A stretch of DNA of 57,190 nucleotides. It comes from Bryobacterales bacterium. Its GTDB lineage: Bacteria; Acidobacteriota; Terriglobia; Bryobacterales; Bryobacteraceae. Location of the stretch: positions 1 through 57,190 of the forward strand of contig JADLCT010000086.1 of NCBI GenBank assembly GCA_020847045.1, written 5' to 3'. This document shows, in pieces, positions 33,420 through 43,114 of the stretch (positions are counted from its first letter, which is position 1; the number at the start of each line of letters is the position of its first letter). The notes below the pieces were generated by a model. That model ran no database searches, had not been told where the DNA came from, and worked only from the letters and a program-made list of their open reading frames with translations. A program made the position numbers and the translations under genes.

Positions 33420-36400
33420 TTGCGCCTCAGCGAGATTTGCGTCAACCGGCCGGTTTTTGCCTTCATGCTCATCATGTTCATGGTGACGCTGGGCATATTC
33501 AGCTTCTTCGATCTTGGCGTCGATCTCTTCCCGCAATCCGACCCGGCCACCATCTACGTCCGGCTGCGCCTGCCCGGCGCGAGCCCCGAGGAGATGGTTT
33601 CGCAGGTGACGCTGCCCATCGAGGAGGCCGTTTCCTCGGTGAGCGGCATTGAAGAGATCCGTGGCATGGTGACGGAAGGCTCGGCCAGCGTGATGATCAC
33701 CTTCGTGCTGGAACGCGACATCAGCTCGGCCGTGGAGGATGTGCGCGAAAAGGTCTCCGGAGCCATGCGCCGCCTGCCTCCCAACATCCAGCCGCCCGTC
33801 GTTCAAAAAGCCGAACTGGACCGCGACCCTGTGGTGACGATCGCCATCTATGGAAACCGGTCCGTTCGCGAACTCACCGAAGTGGCCGATAAACAGGTTC
33901 GCCGCGCGTTAGAGACTGTGGACGGAGTGGCGGCCATCGACATCGGCGGAGCGCGCAACCGCCAGATCAACCTGTTCCTGGACATCAACAAGATGAACGC
34001 GTACAACCTCACCGCGCAGGAGGTGCAACGCGCTGTCACCACCGAGAACATCGAATCGCCCGGCGGTCGCATGGTCACAGGGCCGCAGGAGGTTGGCGTG
34101 CGCACCATGGGCCGCGTCACCTCGGTGAGCGAGTTCAACGACATCATCATCAAGAATGTGGGGGGCGCACCCATCCGCTTGCGCGACATCGGCTATGCGG
34201 AAGATGGCATGGCGGAAAAGCGCACCTTTGCCTACCTGCGCGGCCAGCCTGCCGTCAGCATGGGCATCCAGCGGCAGACCGGCACGAACACGGTGGAGGT
34301 CGTCGACGGCGTTCTGGCCAAACTGGCGCAGGTGAAGAACCAGCTTCCTTCGGGCGTGAAAACCGAACTGATCAAGGAGCAGGCCACCTACATTCGCGCC
34401 TCGGTGGCCGCGCTCGAAGAGCACCTCGTCATCGGCTCCCTGCTGGCCTCCTTCATCGTCTTCCTGTTCATCCGCGACTGGCGCACCGTGCTCATCAGCG
34501 CGCTGGCCATCCCCACCTCGATCGTCACCACCTTCACCGTCCTGCGCGTCATGGACTTCACCCTGAACTCCATGACCCTTCTCGGCCTGACGCTGGCGGT
34601 CGGCATCGTCATTGATGACGCCATCATCGTGCTGGAGAACATCGTCCGTTTTCTGGAAGAGAAGAACATGCCGCCCAAGCAAGCGGCCATTCAGGCCACC
34701 AAGGAGATTTCGCTCGCCGTGGTGGCCACCACCATTTCGCTGGTCATCATCTTCGTGCCCATCGCCTTCATGAGCGGCTACGCCCGCCGCTTCCTGAACC
34801 AGTTCGGATGGACGATGGCCTTCTCGATTCTGGTTTCCATGCTGGTGGCCTTTACCGTAACGCCTTCTCTGGCGGCCAAGCTGCTGCGCCGCAAAGCGGG
34901 CGGCCACAAGCCCCACGGCGAGCATGAACCGAACTGGATCGAACGGCCCTACCTGCGCATCCTGGGCTGGTCGCTGAACCATCGCTGGGTGATCATCGCC
35001 GTCTGCTGCCTCACCTTCGCCTCTACCTTCTACCTGAACAAGTACATTGGCCGCGACTGGATGCCGCAGGAGGACCAGTCCGAGCTGGGCTTGTTCCTTG
35101 AACTGCCCGAAGGCAGCTCGCTCGAACGGACCGAGAGCGTCACCATGGAGATGCTGGCCAAGGTGGACAAGGTGCCGGGCGTCATCCTGACGGTTCCAGG
35201 CAGCACGTCCTTCCTGGATCGCGTCACCATGTCGTTTTCCACCATTCTGCTGGCGCCGCCCAGTGAACGCGGCACCATCGAGGAGATGGGCCAGAAGGTA
35301 CGCGAAGCTATTAAGGACTATGCCGCCTACCGGCCACGCATCAACTTCCCCAATGTATTGGGCGGCCGCGATACCTTTTCGCCGATTCGCCTTCAGGTGC
35401 TCGGCCCCGATATCAGCAAACTGGTATCTCTGTCGAAAGATGCTCTCATCGAAATGCAGAAGGAGCCCTCGCTCGCCGACCTCAAGGCCAACCTGAACCT
35501 GAATAACCCCGAGATTCAGGTGACCATCGACCGCCAGCTCGCCAGCGACCTCGGCGTTCGCGTCAGCGACATCGCCGGAGCCGTCCGCCTGCTCATGTCC
35601 GGCGAGGATGAGATCTCCACATTCAAGGAGGACTCCGAGCAGTATCCGGTGACCATGCGCCTGATGCCCGGCCAGCGCGACGATCCCAACGTCGTCAGCC
35701 GCCTGCTGGTGCCTTCGGCCAAACTGGGGCTGATCCGTCTGGATTCGGTGGCGCGCCTGGAGCGCGGCCTCGGCCCATCGCGCATCGACCGCTATGGGCG
35801 CCAGTTCTCCGTCGGTATTTACGGAAACGTGGCCAAGGGCCATTCGCTGGGCGAAGCGGCCACGGCGGCCACGGCGGCCATTGAGCGCGTCGGCATGCCG
35901 CAGGGATACCAGTCCGTTTTCAGCGGCCAGGTGAAGGTGCTCGAAGAGACCACGCAGAACATGATGATGGCCATCGGCCTGGCGTCCATCTTTATGTACA
36001 TGGTGCTGGCGGCGCAGTTTGAGAGCCTCGTCCACCCCTTCATCATTCTGGCCACCTTGCCGCTGTCGATTCCCTTCGCGCTGCTCAGCCTGATTCTCAC
36101 AGGACGTTCGTTGAACCTGTTCAGCGCCCTTGGCGTGCTGCTTCTGCTGGGCATCGTGAAAAAGAACGGCATTCTGCAGATCGACTATATGAATCATCTG
36201 CGCGATGCCGGCGTGCCGCTGCGCAAGGCGATTCTCGAGGCCAACCGCGTCCGGCTGCGGCCGATTCTGATGACGACGCTTTCGATTATCGCCGGCCTTG
36301 TGCCCACGGCCGTCGGCATGGGCGTTGGCGCTTCGCAACGTTCGGCCATCGCCGTCACCATCATCGGCGGCCAGTCGTTGTGCCTGCTGCTGACGCTGCT

Positions 36401-36503
36401 GGTGGTGCCGGTTGGCTACTCGCTGGTGGAGGACGCCAGGGCCTGGTTTGCGCGTGGCAGAAGCTCGGAAGAGGCCACCGCTTCGCCCGCGCACGGCGAC
36501 TAA
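33420..36503 (+). CDS. RND-family efflux pump, AcrB-like (HAE1)
   Basis: 1027 residues from a TTG start at 33420, fixed by AAGGAG 6 nt upstream; the ORF is open to 33345 without a ribosome binding site. Twelve membrane segments in the AcrB pattern, with two large periplasmic loops. TM4 carries G-I-V-I-D-D-A-I with the two proton-relay Asp, and TM10 carries G-I-V-K-K-N-G-I-L-Q with the relay Lys. It exports hydrophobic compounds using the proton gradient. Unusually no membrane fusion protein or outer membrane channel gene is adjacent, so its partners must be elsewhere. Confidence 0.95.
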   Translation: MRLSEICVNRPVFAFMLIMFMVTLGIFSFFDLGVDLFPQSDPATIYVRLRLPGASPEEMVSQVTLPIEEAVSSVSGIEEIRGMVTEGSASVMITFVLERDISSAVEDVREKVSGAMRRLPPNIQPPVVQKAELDRDPVVTIAIYGNRSVRELTEVADKQVRRALETVDGVAAIDIGGARNRQINLFLDINKMNAYNLTAQEVQRAVTTENIESPGGRMVTGPQEVGVRTMGRVTSVSEFNDIIIKNVGGAPIRLRDIGYAEDGMAEKRTFAYLRGQPAVSMGIQRQTGTNTVEVVDGVLAKLAQVKNQLPSGVKTELIKEQATYIRASVAALEEHLVIGSLLASFIVFLFIRDWRTVLISALAIPTSIVTTFTVLRVMDFTLNSMTLLGLTLAVGIVIDDAIIVLENIVRFLEEKNMPPKQAAIQATKEISLAVVATTISLVIIFVPIAFMSGYARRFLNQFGWTMAFSILVSMLVAFTVTPSLAAKLLRRKAGGHKPHGEHEPNWIERPYLRILGWSLNHRWVIIAVCCLTFASTFYLNKYIGRDWMPQEDQSELGLFLELPEGSSLERTESVTMEMLAKVDKVPGVILTVPGSTSFLDRVTMSFSTILLAPPSERGTIEEMGQKVREAIKDYAAYRPRINFPNVLGGRDTFSPIRLQVLGPDISKLVSLSKDALIEMQKEPSLADLKANLNLNNPEIQVTIDRQLASDLGVRVSDIAGAVRLLMSGEDEISTFKEDSEQYPVTMRLMPGQRDDPNVVSRLLVPSAKLGLIRLDSVARLERGLGPSRIDRYGRQFSVGIYGNVAKGHSLGEAATAATAAIERVGMPQGYQSVFSGQVKVLEETTQNMMMAIGLASIFMYMVLAAQFESLVHPFIILATLPLSIPFALLSLILTGRSLNLFSALGVLLLLGIVKKNGILQIDYMNHLRDAGVPLRKAILEANRVRLRPILMTTLSIIAGLVPTAVGMGVGASQRSAIAVTIIGGQSLCLLLTLLVVPVGYSLVEDARAWFARGRSSEEATASPAHGD

Positions 36504-36565
36504 GCCACGCGCCCGTTTGCCGCGCCGAGTCTTCCTTTCACACGGCTGAGATATGCTGATGGGGC

Positions 36566-39022
36566 ATGAGATTCTGGGCCTTGGCCGTGCTGCCTGCGGC
36601 GCTTCTGGGCGCGGCTCCGGTGAGCTTTCAAAAAGAGGTGCGTCCCATTCTGGTGGCTCGTTGCGCCGTGTGCCATGGCGCTCGCAACGCCAGCGCCGGA
36701 CTCTCCGTGGCTACCGTGCCAGCCATCCTGAAAGGCGGAGCCTCCGGCCCCTCGGTGAAGCCGGGCCACGCCGATGAGAGTCCGCTGCTCACCTCGATCA
36801 GCGGTCCGAATCCGAAGATGCCCAAGGTGGGCGCACCGCTGACTCCGGCTCAGATCTCGGTAATCCGCCGTTGGGTGGAGGAGGGCGCGAAGGACGATTC
36901 AGGCGCCCCGGCCGATGAGGCCTGGTGGTCCTTGCGGCCTCTGGTCCACGTGGACGTTCCACGGGAAAGCGGTTGGGGCCGGACGGCTATCGATGCGTTC
37001 CTGCTGCGCGCCATGCGGGCCAAGGGCCTGTCGCCTTCGCCACAGGCGGACAGGCGCACGCTGGTCCGCCGTCTCTACTTCGATCTCACAGGGCTGCCGC
37101 CAACGCCGGAAGAGGCCGATGCCTTTGTGCGCGACTCGCGCCCGGACGCCTGGGAACAACTGGTGGACAAGCTGCTTGCCTCGCCACGCTATGGCGAGCG
37201 ATGGGCGCGCCACTGGCTGGACGCGGCGCACTACGGCGAATCGCACGGCTACGACAAGGACAAGCCGCGCGCCAACGCCTGGCCGTACCGCGACTGGGTG
37301 ATCGAGGCGTTCAACACCGACAAGCCGTACACTCGCTTCCTACAGGAACAGATCGCGGGCGACGTGCTGTGGCCTGGCGAGCCGAAGGCGCTCGTGGCCA
37401 CCGGTTTTCTTGCCGCCGGACCGTGGGACTTCGTCGGCCATCAGGAACTGCGTGAGGGCACCGTCGACAAGGACCTTACGCGCGTACTGGACCGCGACGA
37501 CGTGGTGGCGCAGGTGATGTCGGTCACCACCAGCATGACCGCTCACTGCGCCCGCTGCCACGATCACAAATTCGATCCCATCCCGCAGCGCGATTATTAC
37601 AATTTGCAGGCCGTCTTCGCCGGCGTGGACCGCGCTGACAGACCCTTCGACGACGACCCGGCCGTGTACGCCCGGCGGCGGGCGCTGCTGGCCGAAAAGC
37701 TTGCCGTGCAGCGGCGGCTGCAACCGTTGCAGGACAAGATCGAGTTCGCCACGAGCGGCGAGATCACCGCACTCGATGCGCGCATACAGGACGCGGGCCT
37801 GCTGCTGGCGCATCTGGGCGCGCCCAAGACTCCTGCCGAGGAGGACGAGAAGCGCGCTCTCGAGGCCCGGCGCGCGGAGGACCGTGCACGGCGCAAGGAG
37901 TTGGTAGACGCACTTGTGGGGGCGGATACCTACGCCGCGGTGGCCCTGCTGGAACAGGAGATGAAAGCCGTGGATGCACGGCTCGCCCTGCTGCCTCAGC
38001 CCAGGCTGGTCTACGCCCCATCGAGCTACTTCCCGCGCGCCGGAACATTCCGCCCGCCGCTGCGGCCGCGTGACGTGTATGTGCTCGACCGCGGTAACGT
38101 GCGCGCTCACAAGGAGAGGGCCGAACCAGGCGCGCTCAGTTGCGTGAAGGACCTCGATGCGCACTTCACCGCGCCTGACGGCGAGGAGGGCGCGCGGCGC
38201 GCGGCTCTGGCGCAGTGGTTGACGGCGCGCGGCAACGTGCTCGTGTGGCGCTCCATTGTGAATCGCGTGTGGCAGTATCATTTCGGCGCTGGCATCGTGG
38301 AATCGGCGAATGACTTTGGCCACATGGGCGGCCAGCCATCCCATCCCGAACTGCTGGACTGGCTGGCAGTATGGTTTCGCGACGAGGCGGGCGGCTCGTT
38401 CAAGAAACTGCATCGCATGATCGTCACCAGCGCGGCCTACCAGCAGTCCTCGGCGCAGCGCGGCGACGGCGTACGGGCCGATGCGGAAAACCGCCTGCTG
38501 TGGCGCATGAACCGGACGCGCTTGGAAGCGGAAGCCCTACGCGATGCCATCCTGATTACCGCGGGGGCGCTCGACCTCACCATGGGCGGGCCTTCCGTGC
38601 GTATGTTCTGGTTCAAAGATGACCACTCGCCTGTCTACGACTACGCGCGCTTTGATCCCACAACGCCTGGGGCCAACCGCCGCAGCATCTACCGCTTTAT
38701 CGTGCGCAGCGTGCCCGATCCGTTCATGGACCGTTTGGACTGCCCGGATCCCTCCGTGCTAACGGCCAAGCGTTCGACCACGATCACCGCGATTCAGGCG
38801 CTTGCCGTTTGGAATAATCCATTCGTGCTGCGCATGGCGCGGCAGTTCGCCGGGCGGGTGCGGTCCTCCGGCGGGGGCGCGGCCGAGGCTGTGCGTCTGG
38901 CCCTGGGGCGTGAGGCCACGCCTGAAGAGCGGCAAGCCTACGAAGAGTATGCGCAGCGTCACGGCCTGGCTAATTTGTGCCGCGTGCTGTTCAACACGAA
39001 TGAGTTCATGTTTGTGGATTGA
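36566..39022 (+). CDS. Planctomycete-type cytochrome c with DUF1549 and DUF1553 domains
   Basis: 818 residues, signal peptide at about 1-17. Order: PSCyt1 haem domain with C-A-V-C-H-G near residue 32 and a Met ligand in K-M-P-K; DUF1549 (PSCyt2) from about 125 with R-R-L-Y-F-D-L-T-G-L-P-P-T-P-E-E-A and R-W-A-R-H-W-L-D; a second C-x2-C-H (H-C-A-R-C-H-D-H-K-F-D-P-I) near 331; a charged helical spacer; and DUF1553 (PSD1) from about 545 with S-I-V-N-R-V-W-Q-Y-H-F-G. Known only as a common pair with DUF1501 proteins in planctomycetes and acidobacteria, perhaps for glycan degradation. TATGCT ends 8 nt before the ATG. Confidence 0.93.
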   Translation: MRFWALAVLPAALLGAAPVSFQKEVRPILVARCAVCHGARNASAGLSVATVPAILKGGASGPSVKPGHADESPLLTSISGPNPKMPKVGAPLTPAQISVIRRWVEEGAKDDSGAPADEAWWSLRPLVHVDVPRESGWGRTAIDAFLLRAMRAKGLSPSPQADRRTLVRRLYFDLTGLPPTPEEADAFVRDSRPDAWEQLVDKLLASPRYGERWARHWLDAAHYGESHGYDKDKPRANAWPYRDWVIEAFNTDKPYTRFLQEQIAGDVLWPGEPKALVATGFLAAGPWDFVGHQELREGTVDKDLTRVLDRDDVVAQVMSVTTSMTAHCARCHDHKFDPIPQRDYYNLQAVFAGVDRADRPFDDDPAVYARRRALLAEKLAVQRRLQPLQDKIEFATSGEITALDARIQDAGLLLAHLGAPKTPAEEDEKRALEARRAEDRARRKELVDALVGADTYAAVALLEQEMKAVDARLALLPQPRLVYAPSSYFPRAGTFRPPLRPRDVYVLDRGNVRAHKERAEPGALSCVKDLDAHFTAPDGEEGARRAALAQWLTARGNVLVWRSIVNRVWQYHFGAGIVESANDFGHMGGQPSHPELLDWLAVWFRDEAGGSFKKLHRMIVTSAAYQQSSAQRGDGVRADAENRLLWRMNRTRLEAEALRDAILITAGALDLTMGGPSVRMFWFKDDHSPVYDYARFDPTTPGANRRSIYRFIVRSVPDPFMDRLDCPDPSVLTAKRSTTITAIQALAVWNNPFVLRMARQFAGRVRSSGGGAAEAVRLALGREATPEERQAYEEYAQRHGLANLCRVLFNTNEFMFVD

Positions 39023-39034
39023 GGAAGACCAGCG

Positions 39035-40450
39035 ATGAACCGGCGGATATTTTTGAGCACGGCGGGCAACGGATTTGGCGGTCTGGCGCTGGCCCATCTG
39101 TTGGGACGGGAAGCGGCAGGCGCCCCCAAAGGCCGTCCCGAATTCAACGGCGGGTTGCACCACAAAGCGCGCGCCAAGCGCGTGATCCAACTGTTCATGT
39201 CGGGCGCGGCCAGCCAGTGCGACACCTTCGACTACAAGCCTGCGTTGATCAAACTGGCCGGAGAGAAGTGGGACCCGGGTGAAAAGGTGGAACTCTTCCA
39301 GAGCAATCCTGGCGTAGTAATGCCCAGTCCGTGGGGCTGGAAGCAGTACGGGCAGTGCGGCAAGTGGGTGAGCGATCTGCTGCCCCACACGGCGCGGCGC
39401 GTGGACGATATCGCTTTCGTCGCCTCGCTCATCTCCAAGTCCAACGTGCACGGTCCGGCCACGTTCATGCAGAACACCGGTTTCATTCTGCCCGGCTTTC
39501 CGAGCGCTGGCGCCTGGGTGTCGTACGCCCTGGGCAGTGAGAGCGAGAATCTGCCGGAGTTCGTGGTGCTGCCCGATCCGCGCGGCATGCCGCCCAACGG
39601 CGCGGCGAACTGGTCGGCCGGGTTCCTTCCCGCGGCGCATCAGGCGACCTCAATTCGCGTGGGCACGCCGGCGCCAGTGCATGACCTGTTCCCGCCGCCG
39701 GACAACGGCTTCATCACGGAGGCGAGCGAGCGCGACGGCATGGCTCTGCTCGGCCGCATCAACCACGCCTACGCGCGCCAGCGCGCGGGCGATTCGCGGC
39801 TGGACGCCCGCGTGGCTTCTTATGAGATGGCCGCGCGGCTGCAATTGAGCGCGCCGCAGGTGCTGGACGTCGCCAGCGAGAGCGAGGCCACTCGAAAACT
39901 GTACGGTCTCGACGACAGGGTGACGGCCGATATGGGCGAACGATGTTTGGTGGCGCGCCGTCTGGTGGAGCGCGGCGTGCGTTTCGTTCAGGTATGGAGC
40001 GGCGCCGACAACGGCTTCCCGCGGCGGAATTGGGACAGCCACGAGAATCTGGCCAAGGACCACGGCGAGTTGGGAACGGCTCTCGACAAGCCCGTGGCCG
40101 GGCTGTTGCAAGACCTGCGGGCGCGCGGGCTGCTGGAAGACACGATCGTGTATTGGACCACCGAGTTCGGCCGGATGCCGTGCAGCCAGGGCAGCAAAGG
40201 ACGCGACCACAATCCGTTCGGCTTCACCTCGTGGCTCGCCGGCGGCGGCGTGCGGGGCGGCGTAACCTGGGGCGCCACCGATGAGTGGTCGTATAAGGCC
40301 GTGGACAAGCCCGTGTACTGCTACGACGTGCACGCGACGCTGCTGCATCTGCTGGGCATCGACCACTCACGGCTCACCTTCCGCCACAATGGGATCGACC
40401 GGCGGCTCACCGATGTGCATGGCCGCGTCATGGAGGAACTGCTTGCTTAA
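39035..40450 (+). CDS. DUF1501 protein (exported, alkaline-phosphatase/sulfatase-like fold)
   Basis: 471 residues, 12 nt after the PSCyt gene. N-terminal M-N-R-R-I-F-L-S-T-A, a probable twin-arginine signal. Then the DUF1501 fold: L-F-M-S-G-A-A-S-Q-C-D-T-F-D-Y-K-P, N-W-D-S-H-E-N-L, V-Y-W-T-T-E-F-G-R-M-P-C, G-R-D-H-N-P-F-G and H-A-T-L-L-H-L-L-G-I-D-H, conserved polar blocks resembling a metal-dependent hydrolase. It surely works with the upstream cytochrome protein; the reaction is unknown. Confidence 0.93.
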   Translation: MNRRIFLSTAGNGFGGLALAHLLGREAAGAPKGRPEFNGGLHHKARAKRVIQLFMSGAASQCDTFDYKPALIKLAGEKWDPGEKVELFQSNPGVVMPSPWGWKQYGQCGKWVSDLLPHTARRVDDIAFVASLISKSNVHGPATFMQNTGFILPGFPSAGAWVSYALGSESENLPEFVVLPDPRGMPPNGAANWSAGFLPAAHQATSIRVGTPAPVHDLFPPPDNGFITEASERDGMALLGRINHAYARQRAGDSRLDARVASYEMAARLQLSAPQVLDVASESEATRKLYGLDDRVTADMGERCLVARRLVERGVRFVQVWSGADNGFPRRNWDSHENLAKDHGELGTALDKPVAGLLQDLRARGLLEDTIVYWTTEFGRMPCSQGSKGRDHNPFGFTSWLAGGGVRGGVTWGATDEWSYKAVDKPVYCYDVHATLLHLLGIDHSRLTFRHNGIDRRLTDVHGRVMEELLA

Positions 40451-41216
40451 GTGGATGACCGTGGTGGCGCTGTCCGCCGCGCTGCCGGCGCAGGTGTTCG
40501 AGGCGGGCACGCTCGTCGAATGGAAAGCGGAACGGGTGATTCCGCTTGCCGCCCCCCTGCATCATGTGCAGGGGATCGACGTGGAGCAGGACCGTTTGTG
40601 GGTTTCCTCGGTGGACGCCAAGTCTGGCAAAGGGTATCTATCGCTGCTGGACACGCGCACAGGCAAGCTGCTGCGGCAGGTAGAGGTGCAACACGGCAAG
40701 CGCATCCACCCCGGCGGTCTGCAACTGGACGGGGATTCCGTGTGGCTTCCGGTGGCCGAATATGACCGCGATGGGCCAACCACCATCCAGCGGCGGAACA
40801 AGAGGACGCTGGCCCTGGAGAGAAGCTTCGATGTCTCTGATCACATCGGCTGCGTGGCGGCCGGCCCCAACATACTGATGGGTGGTAACTGGGATAGTAA
40901 GTCGATTTACTCCTGGGCGAAGGATGGCCGGCAACTGGCGAAATCGCCCAATCCGGGCCGGATCAGCTTTCAGGATCTGAAATGGGACAACGGATCGCTG
41001 ATCGGCTCGGGCAACGCGGCCCGTGATGCCGGCGAGGCGGGCGCCGTGGAGTGGTGGAGCCCTACCGATTGGCGCCTGGTGCGGCGGTTCACCGTGGGAA
41101 AGACGGATCGCGGCGTACCCTATACGAATGAAGGCATGGCCTGGCGCGGCGGCAAACTCTACCTGCTGCCGGAAGACTCACCCAGCCGTCTCTTCGTGAT
41201 GAGCGGCCCGCACTAG
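40443..41216 (+). CDS. Secreted propeller-like protein following the DUF1501 gene
   Basis: 257 residues from TTG 40443, chosen because GGAGG lies 5 nt upstream and because it gives a signal peptide (W-M-T-V-V-A-L-S-A-A-L-P-A-Q). An ATG at 40455 is the alternative. It overlaps the DUF1501 stop by 8 nt, so translation is coupled. Repeated strands of the type D-R-L-W-V-S-S-V-D, D-S-V-W-L-P-V-A-E-Y and N-I-L-M-G-G-N-W-D suggest a small beta-propeller; I recall the DUF6454 family as similar. Probably the third member of the same exported system. Function unknown. Confidence 0.8.
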   Translation: MLKWMTVVALSAALPAQVFEAGTLVEWKAERVIPLAAPLHHVQGIDVEQDRLWVSSVDAKSGKGYLSLLDTRTGKLLRQVEVQHGKRIHPGGLQLDGDSVWLPVAEYDRDGPTTIQRRNKRTLALERSFDVSDHIGCVAAGPNILMGGNWDSKSIYSWAKDGRQLAKSPNPGRISFQDLKWDNGSLIGSGNAARDAGEAGAVEWWSPTDWRLVRRFTVGKTDRGVPYTNEGMAWRGGKLYLLPEDSPSRLFVMSGPH

Positions 41217-41220
41217 TCAC

Positions 41221-42705
41221 TTACAAACGGGGATAGATCTCTTTGAGCGCCGGGTACAGCCGTGTGTAAGTAGAGTAACCTTGCGCATAGGTTGCTGCCT
41301 CGTCCGCGGCGGGCGCCACGGTGAGCGTCTCACGCACCGCTTGCCGGCAGGACTCCTCGACGGAGGCGAAGCGGCCCGAACCGGTCATCGCCAGCAACCC
41401 CGCCCCGTACGCCGAGCCCTCCTGCGTTTCCAGCGAGGCGACCGGCTTTTGAAACACGGCGGCGAACATGCGCAGCCAGAATGGACTTTTGGCGCCGCCG
41501 CCGGAGAGCCGCACCTTCTCCACGCGCGCGCCCATGCGCTCGATCAGCGCCAGGCAATCCATCTGCGAATAAGCAACGCCTTCAAGCACGGCGCGCACCA
41601 TATCGGCGCGCGTATGCCGGGCCGTCAGTCCTATCCACGCCGCGCGCGCCCGGGCGTCGATGTGCGGCGTGCGTTCGCCCATCAAATACGGCAGCCAGTA
41701 GAGCCCCTGCGAAAGCGCGGGCGCGGTGGCCGCCAGCGCAGTGAGTTGATCGTAGGATTGTTCGGGCGCCAGCTGCTGGCGGAACCATTGCAGGGAAAGT
41801 CCCGCACCTTGCGTCACACCCATCACATGCCACTTGCCCGGCACAGCATGGCAGAAGGTGTGCACGCGGCCTTCGGGATCGTAGGCCGGCTGATCGAGGT
41901 GAACGAACACCACGCCCGAGGTGCCGATCGTGTCACTGGCGATGCCCGCCTCGACAACGCCATTGCCCACGGCGGAACTGGCCTGATCGCCGCCGCCGCC
42001 CACCACCGGCGTGCCCTCGCGCAAACCCGTATCCGCGGCCGCTGCTGCTGTCACGCGTCCCGTGATTTCAGGCGACTCGTACACGCGCGGCAAAATGGAG
42101 GCCTTCAACTTCAGCCCCTCGATCATCTCGCCGGACCAGCGCCGGTGAGCCACATCGAGCAGCGCCGTCCCGGAGGCGTCGGACACCTCGGTGGCGTACT
42201 CGCCTGTCAGGCAAAACCGAATGTAGTCCTTTGGCAACAGCACGCGCCGGATTCGCGCAAACAGCGCCGGTTCGTGATCCCGAACCCACAGCAGTTTGGG
42301 CAGCGTGAAACCGGTCAGCACAGGATTGGCTGTCCAGCGCACCACGTTCTCGCGGCCTAGCACCTCGTGCACGTGATCTACCTGCGCCTGGGAACGCTGG
42401 TCGCACCAGATCAGAGCGGGCCGGATGACGGCGTTATTCTCATCCAGCAGCGTGAGGCCATGCATCTGGCCCGACAATCCGATGGCCGCCACCTGATCGC
42501 CACTCGCGCCGGATGCTTCGAGCACACCGCGCACGGCGGCCTGAGCGGCATCCCACCAGTTCTCCGGCCGCTGCTCGGCCCACAGGGGCCGGTGCATAAG
42601 AATTTCTTCGTGCGGGGCCGTGAAGCCGTGCCGCACCTTCCCTTCCTCGTCGAGAAGAAGGGCGCGAGTGCCTCCGGTGCCAATGTCGATGCCGAGCCAA
42701 AACAT
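41221..42705 (-). CDS. xylB: Xylulokinase (FGGY family)
   Basis: 494 residues. Phosphorylates D-xylulose for the pentose phosphate pathway (EC 2.7.1.17). Seen: N-terminal I-D-I-G-T-G-G-T-R-A phosphate loop, G-L-S-G-Q-M-H-G-L-T, T-A-N-P-V-L-T-G-F-T-L-P-K, V-G-G-G-G-D-Q-A-S-S-A with the catalytic Asp, and R-L-S-G-G-G-A-K-S. Other FGGY kinases are less likely because the M-H-G-L and D-Q-R motifs fit XylB. TACAAT on the minus strand (plus 42715-42720) ends 9 nt before the ATG. No xylA or transporter is next to it. Confidence 0.93.
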   Translation of the reverse strand: MFWLGIDIGTGGTRALLLDEEGKVRHGFTAPHEEILMHRPLWAEQRPENWWDAAQAAVRGVLEASGASGDQVAAIGLSGQMHGLTLLDENNAVIRPALIWCDQRSQAQVDHVHEVLGRENVVRWTANPVLTGFTLPKLLWVRDHEPALFARIRRVLLPKDYIRFCLTGEYATEVSDASGTALLDVAHRRWSGEMIEGLKLKASILPRVYESPEITGRVTAAAAADTGLREGTPVVGGGGDQASSAVGNGVVEAGIASDTIGTSGVVFVHLDQPAYDPEGRVHTFCHAVPGKWHVMGVTQGAGLSLQWFRQQLAPEQSYDQLTALAATAPALSQGLYWLPYLMGERTPHIDARARAAWIGLTARHTRADMVRAVLEGVAYSQMDCLALIERMGARVEKVRLSGGGAKSPFWLRMFAAVFQKPVASLETQEGSAYGAGLLAMTGSGRFASVEESCRQAVRETLTVAPAADEAATYAQGYSTYTRLYPALKEIYPRL

Positions 42706-42748
42706 AAGCCACCTATTGTAACGATGGCCCGGCGATTCCGCGAACAGC

Positions 42749-42934
42749 TTATGCGGAAAGGGCCATGTCAGCGGGAAAATCCTGCTGATCGTTCAGGATC
42801 TCGTAGATTCCCATCAGGTAGGCACGCGCCTCGGCATCATGTCCGGAAACGCTGGCGGAAGTGGCGCGGTTCACCAGGGCGGTCAACGCACGCGTGGGGT
42901 ATACCGCTGGTTGGCGGTTCTCAGTTTGACTCAC
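42749..42934 (-). CDS. Small helical protein A, unrecognised
   Basis: 61 residues from GTG 42934, fixed by GGAGGAG at 42941-42947 on the plus strand (6-nt spacing). No known domain. The core L-T-A-L-V-N-R-A-x-x-A-x-V-S-G-x-x-A-E-A-R-A-Y-L-M-G-I-Y-E-I-L is a helical hairpin, resembling that of the neighbouring protein at 43115-43375. No signal peptide or membrane segment. A 165-nt gap separates the two genes. Confidence 0.65.
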   Translation of the reverse strand: MSQTENRQPAVYPTRALTALVNRATSASVSGHDAEARAYLMGIYEILNDQQDFPADMALSA

Positions 42935-43114
42935 AGTTTTCTCCTCCAAGTACCACGAGCGGGAAGACTCTCTATGGAGTCTGATGTGATCCGCCGCGCC
43001 GCCATGCGGTCACGGCTGGAAGGTTTCCCACTCTCTACTGCACAAGCGGCAAACGGTAGCAAACCGGCTCACGCGGAAACATTAATTTCCAGGCGAGCCG
43101 AACCGTTTCCCTCT

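Noticed and set aside
35860..35882. Repeated GCCACGGCG in the RND gene and a similar run at about 54870
   Set aside because: These encode short Ala-Thr stretches in proteins of GC-rich genomes and are not arranged as an element.
33909..36494. 861-residue open frame antisense to the RND pump
   Set aside because: Rich in His, Gln, Asp and Arg, as expected for the complement of a GC-rich gene; the RND protein on the other strand is clearly real.
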